Source: Heterobasidion occidentale (Eukaryota; Basidiomycota; Agaricomycetes; Russulales; Bondarzewiaceae). From it: a DNA stretch of 64,000 bases. The translations under genes and the position numbers were made by a program. Below the pieces are notes generated by a model. That model saw nothing but the letters and a program-made list of their open reading frames with translations, searched no databases and had not been told where the DNA came from. Below are positions 59,043-64,000 of the stretch, piece by piece. The DNA is taken from NCBI GenBank assembly GCA_039111635.1, contig JBCAQO010000014.1, forward strand, positions 2,542,001-2,606,000, in the 5' to 3' direction. Each line of letters opens with the position of its first letter. Position 1 is the stretch's first letter.

Positions 59043-59915
59043 TGATGATCACAATACCGAAGCCAGAGCTGGCATCGGAGAAAGCGCTGAAATCAGCAAC
59101 TTCGTGAGGTCCTGGGATGGGACGTGGCTTGACATGGTGGGAGAGAGTGGTTAGCCACCACTGTATCTCTTCGGGGGTGTGTCGAGGAGGGGTGCAAGGT
59201 TTGAACGGCTCGTCGTGACAAATGGACAGCATGGCCTCAAGGCCTGTGAGGTATGCACGGCCTGCGGGGATAACCGAGGAAGCGTGAAGAAGCTTACCAT
59301 GCAGCTTCTGCACTTCGAGCAGCGCGTGGGTTTGCGAGCCTTGCCATGCGAGGAGCGCGAGGCGGTATTTCTTGCGCTTGGCTTCGACGAGGGTCACCGT
59401 CCAGTTTTGCAGGTTCTAGAGAAGGCCGGTGAATGGGAACTCATGGTGAAACGGGATGTCCTTCTCAGCTTGCCAGGGGATGCCCAGCTGCGAGGAGAGG
59501 AGGTCTATGTCTGAGAGGTTGGATGAATAGCGAGTGTTGTCGCTTGATCGGGGGGACTGTCCTGAGAGGTCTCGGACTGGCGATGACATGTTGTCGTTGA
59601 ACTCAGCCTGTGAGTCATCGGAAAGAAGGGGGCCGTTGTACCAAATGCGGCCCCCAATGTGCTGAGGGCCGGCGTTCCGTGAGATCTCACGGCGCCAGCG
59701 GGCACAAAGCCAGTTGTAGGTGGGGGTATGCTCCCGGCGTAGCCAGAAGAAGACGTGGTCATCAGCTCATTTGTCAATGGGGCCTAGGCCAGCATGTCGC
59801 ATGATGTCAACTGCTCCGTCTTGTAAATTTCCATAGACACCTGGTGTGGATCCCATGCCAAACGCGGCGACAGTGTCGATGGCATATGAGTCCAGGCCCG
59901 GCAGGCGTACCACAA
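58627..59915 (-). pseudogene. DIRS reverse transcriptase (3' part) and RNase H
   Basis: Reads PGLDSYAIDTVAAFG, MGSTPGVYGNLQDGAVDI, then a stop (TGA 59767-59769) directly before ADDHVFF, the RT catalytic DD. It goes on through LGIPWQAEKDIPFHHEFPFT, a second stop (TAG 59416-59418) and WTVTLVEAKRKKYRLALLAW. RNase H follows with FSDASSGFG, a Glu in WAEAAGFELL, HGDNEGV and NPADKPS, so its four acidic residues are visible. Both stops fall at positions where the family has Trp (TGG). The N-terminal half of the RT is missing. Confidence 0.7.
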
Positions 59916-60984
59916 TTCCGGGCGGAAGTGTTCGCGCAGAAATTTGACATCCGGGCCAATGAATGTAGACTTGAAACGATTGAGTAGATTTGAGTGGAGT
60001 GAATTGGAGTGCGTTTGAAAATCCCCGAGGTCTCTGAAGACCACGATACAATAGTTGTCCTTCAAGCCCGACATTGAGTACATGAATCATGCAAGGAGAA
60101 CACATGTAGCAGACGTACATCAACGTCTACTCCAAAAGAATTGTCAAGGAAAAGAGAGATAAGGCCTGCTTGCATCGTGATTGCATTCAAGTCGGTGATG
60201 TAGGGCGTAAAATCATAATCGTTCAGAAAAAGGGTCTTGAGATACTGTATTCAAGCTCAATCAGATCGTGAATGTCTCATATATGTAAGGAAAGGTACAG
60301 ACCTTGAACGACCACAGAGGAGGTAGGATCTACGACACGTCTAATGTCCCCTCCTCTGTCGATCCCGTGAATAAGCACTGTTTGTCTCTTCCCATGACAG
60401 AGTCTTTAATTGAATCCGTCATAGCAGTCTGAAATCCGGATGATCATCAGCTTGGAAGAGGAGCAGAAAGACTAGTCGTTCAGCACCTTTTTCATGGCTT
60501 CCTCTGGAATGTATTCACTAGCACAATTGTTCTCTTCTAGATAAGACGACTTCCATGGTTTGCTATCAAACAATACAAGGCGCCAGGGGGCGTCGGCAAC
60601 TTCTAGTACTAGTATACCAGGTGAGATAAACTCCTGACGACTGTGCTTGCTGATGAACATACCATACCACCCATAATCACCAGTAGGCAGCGTTGTTGAG
60701 TCAAGAGGCAATATCGCAGGACTTGTTGGCTTCGCGTGGTAGCCCAAGATCATTCGGGGCAACTTGCCGACCTTGACAGGGCAAAGTTCATAATTCTGGG
60801 TTAGTGAGCCAGTGAGACGTATCCATTGATGTAGACTTTTGAATGATGCTTGTGTCAATTTCTGATTGATGCCTAGTATTGGACGTTTCAATGAGTCTGC
60901 GACTTTGAATCTTCGAAACCCACCGATGAACAGATGGAGACCGAACCCATGTGGATGGAAGATGAAAGTATCGCGGTTGAACAC
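59916..60984 (-). pseudogene. HNH-endonuclease-like fungal gene split by DIRS element
   Basis: Exons 60984-60487, 60428-60303, 60244-60119 and from 60059 are in phase with 54-59 nt introns. The first reads LDSTTLPTGDYGWYGMFISK and ENNCASEYIPEEAMKK. The second starts TAMTDSIKDSVMGRDKQCLF with TGS after it; an RDxxCxxTG signature is seen in basidiomycete HNH_2-type proteins. A TAG at 60330-60332 (again fitting TGG) interrupts it before ILPPLWSFK. The third ends FGVDV, joined to DNYCIVVFRDLGDF. Exon 4 runs to FLREHFRPELW and then meets DIRS sequence, so the C-terminus is gone. The first exon has no ATG start; the true start is probably upstream. HNH assignment is from motif recall. Confidence 0.5.
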
Positions 60985-61062
60985 GACTGACCTTTTGGAT
61001 AGCAGATGAACAGTTGTGTTAAGACCTGGTCTTCACACGTGATGTGCCAGGAGGCTCCTGAG

Positions 61063-61365
61063 TCACTGAGGGACGTGCCAAATCCAAGTGCGTCCAATGA
61101 AAGCACCAGCGGCTAACTGTGTGCGTAATTCAGAGTGCACGAGGGATTCGTGATGGTATCGTGTCTCCAGGAATGCACAAAGGTTTTCCCACAGGTGTGA
61201 GGGTACAACCTGATGTGGACCTGGGTGACAGTAGATATGTTGCCCACTAAAGTCAAGATAGAATACTGCTAGTCCTGTGTAGAACGTAGCCAGTATCAAG
61301 ATGATGACTGAGTGGTTGAGGATGATTATAGAGAGAAGTGCAGGGCAAGTCAAACTGATGCTCAA
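61063..61365 (-). other. Possible upstream exon of unknown protein
   Basis: An open minus-strand frame with a hydrophobic start (ILNHSVIILILATFYTGLAV) then HLWENLCAFLETRYHHESLV. There is no ATG start and no clear splice into the HNH-like gene. It may be a 5' exon of that gene or a separate remnant. Confidence 0.25.
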
Positions 61366-61399
61366 GCAGATGTTCTATTGACAATCAAAGGTCTGGCCT

Positions 61400-62689
61400 A
61401 TTGGCAAAGACTATGATGTAGCAGAGGTATGGCTAGTACCAAAGGTCAAGGGTAAGAACAGGTGGGGGAGTAACAAAGATGAACGAGCTGGCGAGACAGG
61501 TCTCTGGCTCGTTCTATATATACGCGATCTGCTTTAGGGCAAGATCTACAGAAGGTCTGTGCTTAAGGCACCGAGGCAAATAGAAGTAAATGATCAACGA
61601 TCGAAGTGATGTAATCTATGATGCAATCAGAGAACCATGGTGCAATCAATGATGTCAGTGATGTAACTGATCGTTAATCCAGGAACGAAAGATAAGATAA
61701 GATAACTCAATGTCCGTTGGTAAAGTCAAGGGGTCGGTCACCGGGTATAGGTCATATCCGTTGGTCATAGACCACATGTCATATGATCAGGTGATCATAT
61801 ATCATGTGTTACGAGCCGGCTCTTAATAAGTTGGGGGTGAGTTGTAAGTCATCAATCTGATTGCTTCGGGAAAATGGAGCTTGGGGGTGATTCACGCTGA
61901 TTTTGTCATATTGTGACGTACTATATAACAGGAAATAGTGTTCCTATGCGTGATCTTTCCGCAAATGCAGTCAGCTTGATTCGGGTAAAGTTAGCCTTGC
62001 CTGTGACCTGCGAGCGGCAAACTGCGGTGCAGGATGATTGATATACAGTGGTGTGTAGCTTGTATTGTTCCAGGAAATGTTGTAGTCTAGATGCACGTAA
62101 GCTGGACGGAGAGATGGTGCTGCACTGAGCTTGGCCAATGAATGAACATATCATGTGTCGAACTGAATAATTCAAGGATGGAAAGAAGGGCAGCACGCAG
62201 TGGAAGAGAATGTATTGACCAGTAGTTGGACAAACCTAGGGTACCGCTTTATTGAGACCTAAGGCTTGAAGTCATGCAGTTGCTTTACAGTGTAAAACGT
62301 GACATGTTCAGTATTGATGTCAACCAAGGAAACCAAGAACGTATCCGTGACAAATAACGCACACGTCGACAGTAATGAAAAGAGGATAAGAGTACTTACA
62401 CCCGAGTCCTATAAAAGGTATATTTGAGGAAGACATGAGCGGAAGTAAATGTCTGATGCCGTTGCTTGAGTTTACTGAGCTATGTTGCCGCGTGGGCGGG
62501 AGGAGAGCTTTGGCGAGCTAAGGACTCAGTTTTTGGTGCCTCCTCCTAGATTTACACCATAAGTGTGATCTTGCCTTAAGTGTGATCTTGAGCAACCTGA
62601 GCATAATTCAATTCACCTGACAGTCGGTGGATTGACGCACAAAATGCAGTGGGTGGGACCTCCTAGAAATAATCTCATCTCAAGGCTTA
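61400..62689. other. AT-rich intergenic, no gene seen
   Basis: No convincing coding signal on either strand. A repetitive GGTCATA/CATATG cluster lies near 61740-61810. From 62408 onward the sequence resembles 53690-53750. Confidence 0.4.
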
Positions 62690-63150
62690 TCATCGGGTTG
62701 AATGAATTCGGTGCTCGGTGACGATGGGTTCAAACATCCTACTGAGACAGTCAAAGATGAGTTTGGCAAACCAAAGAAACTGGTGCATTGAGGAGGTATC
62801 ATGATATAAATTCCAAGGAGCGGTGAAGTACATAGAGCAACGATGGAAGCAGTCAAGCCTAGGGACTCATGAGTGTCAATTGGTTGACTGAATACAATGA
62901 CGAGAAACTCTAGTAGAAGCGGGAGCCTCTCTGTTTGCAGTCATGAGTTTTGATGAGAATCCAATGACATTCTTCTCTATACCATGCCTATCTACTTGAA
63001 AATGTCGTGTCTTTGGAGGGAAACCAATAGAAATCGCGCCTGTGAGAAAGATAGGGATACCTGGTGGATAGAAGGCAATATAGCGTCGTGCAAAGGAGCA
63101 GATGACGAGCAGGATAGCGACGTGAGTCATCAACATTATCAATGATATAT
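62690..63150 (-). pseudogene. Unknown gene, copy B, decayed paralogue of copy A
   Basis: Pieces align with the gene at 53758-54665: FYPPGIPIFLTGAISIGF, then (frame change) LLLEFLVIVFSQPIDTHESL, then (frame change) SMHQFLWFAKLIFDCLSRMF and EPIVTEHRIHS. Copy A reads HEFLIIEFDYPFGNH and SHQCFWFARTIFDCFTRMFN, VVTEYRVSS in the same order. At least two frameshifts, and the C-terminal part is lost. Confidence 0.5.
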
Positions 63151-63431
63151 CAGCGCCCTCACCACCTTGAAGGACACAATGTGAGTGACCTAGTGAGAGC
63201 TGTGTTTGCCGGTGGTCAGTTGATGGCGGATACTTTCAAACTTGAGAAAGGTGGGAAAATGGCGCTCCGGGATGGTGTTTGTGAAAGAAGTGGGCGTGCA
63301 GCGCAGTGCAAAGTTTGAGGCTGCCATACAGATACCTCCGTGTCGGTGAGGAGAGGTAGAGGGTGGAGAGGAGTATAAGGAGGCACGTGCACGCACCGTC
63401 TCCACCGCCGACTTCTGCCAACTGCCGACAT

Positions 63432-63723
63432 GAGATGACCATGCCCCCTCGTCGCCTGACGTCCCTCGAATACGTCGCTACTGCTTTGGTTTCCTGCTTG
63501 TCACCCTCGAGGGCGTCCTCCGCGTTATCATCATCTTCCTTTCGAAGCCCGTCATCCGCCGGTTCTACATCCGCTCCCGCTTCCCCTTCCAGCACTTTGT
63601 GGGCGCCCCATGCCCTGCTCAGACATCCGCTGATTCACAGACCACGTCCGCAAGGTCAAAGACTCATAGGAGCTCTGCAAGCTGTTCGTCTGTGTTCACG
63701 AAGAGCACCTCGTCCTTATAAAT
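63432..63723 (+). CDS. Possible small gene near right edge
   Basis: A plus-strand frame reads RIRRYCFGFLLVTLEGVLRV, IIIFLSKPVIRRFYIRSRFP, FQHFVGAPCPAQ and stops at 63721-63723. It has one hydrophobic segment and basic flanks. No ATG in a good context opens this frame, so the start is unknown. Another frame from ATG 63441 is Ser/Arg-rich and less convincing. Confidence 0.25.
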
Positions 63724-63739
63724 GACTCATAATTGATGG

Positions 63740-64000
63740 TTATCCCTCCACTGTCTTCTGTGAACACAGGCAAGCTAGATCTGCAATTTGGCACATCCAC
63801 AGATGAGTTCATCTTCTACCTTCACACAGCCCCTCTATCACCAGAGGATCTTGGCTTTGCTTGACCTCCAAGGATTGCGTCCTCCCCTTTGTCCTCTACC
63901 TGGCTCCGCAAAAATTACGCTCAAATGAAAGCAATCTTCCAGATCCCTGAATCCTCCGTGTCATGATATTTGCGTTTGGCGAGAAGATCATTGTCCCTCA
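63740..64000 (+). other. Possible exon at right edge
   Basis: After TTCTGTGAACACAG the frame GKLDLQFGTSTDEFIFYLHT, APLSPEDLGFA reads to a TGA near 63870. It may belong to the preceding frame through an intron. Nothing clear follows to the edge. Confidence 0.25.

Larger units (their letters stand above)
57381..59915 (-). mobile_element. 5'-truncated DIRS-like retroelement
   Basis: Carries the 3' part of a reverse transcriptase, RNase H and an overlapping tyrosine recombinase on the minus strand. It begins abruptly at about 59905-59925 inside the next gene's exon. Gag and the RT palm region upstream of the catalytic DD are absent. No inverted terminal or internal complementary repeats were identified. 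Confidence 0.7.

Overview
The window looks like nuclear DNA of a filamentous basidiomycete, most likely an Agaricomycete. The evidence is many 45-60 nt GT-AG introns inside conserved genes, an SPA2 polarity scaffold and a PEX1 peroxisomal ATPase with fungal exon structures, a DIRS-type retroelement, and gene families known to be expanded in Agaricomycetes (OrsD/DUF3505 linked to RecQ, TET/JBP dioxygenase, JmjC). It is a draft assembly: a 100-N placeholder lies at 41194-41293. No tRNA, rRNA or CRISPR array was recognised.

Layout. 1-4048: a decaying minus-strand gene with an OrsD-type zinc-finger part, a recombinase-like part and the start of a RecQ-like helicase that runs off the left edge. 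4.1-6.0 kb: AT-rich DNA with G-run/C-run hairpins and short tandem duplications. 6.0-27.4 kb: a very large non-coding block. It starts with a purine-rich repeat domain (6.0-10.75 kb) that switches strand polarity near 10.76 kb. Then come composite units of about 6.3-6.6 kb: a C-rich segment, a conserved hairpin-like motif, a GACGTC/GTCTGAGAC satellite, and a CTCACCT minisatellite ending in CTTATAACCTAAC. There are two long units and one partial one. The last truncates a protein gene (27.39-28.0 kb).

28.75-41.2 kb: two inverted arms, each a short unique segment plus a GACGTCGCAGACGACTCGGG satellite, flank about 8 kb that holds two different 2-oxoglutarate/Fe(II) dioxygenase genes: a JmjC-type gene (32.8-36.3 kb, plus) and a TET/JBP-type gene (37.26-39.0 kb, minus). 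41.5-53.5 kb is ordinary gene-dense sequence: a jacalin-like protein, a small unknown protein, SPA2 and PEX1 (convergent), and a small gene divergent from PEX1. 53.7-64 kb returns to accessory DNA: two related copies of an unknown fungal gene, a 5'-truncated DIRS element with in-frame stops inside an HNH-like gene, and gene fragments up to the right edge.

How it fits together: the two housekeeping genes have continuous reading frames apart from one problem at the PEX1 C-terminus. The accessory sides are rich in CpG repeats, frameshifted genes and TGG-to-stop changes. The repeats vary mostly at CpG, so the region reads as a repeat-rich, probably methylated compartment that also carries chromatin-modifying dioxygenases. 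That functional link is inference only.
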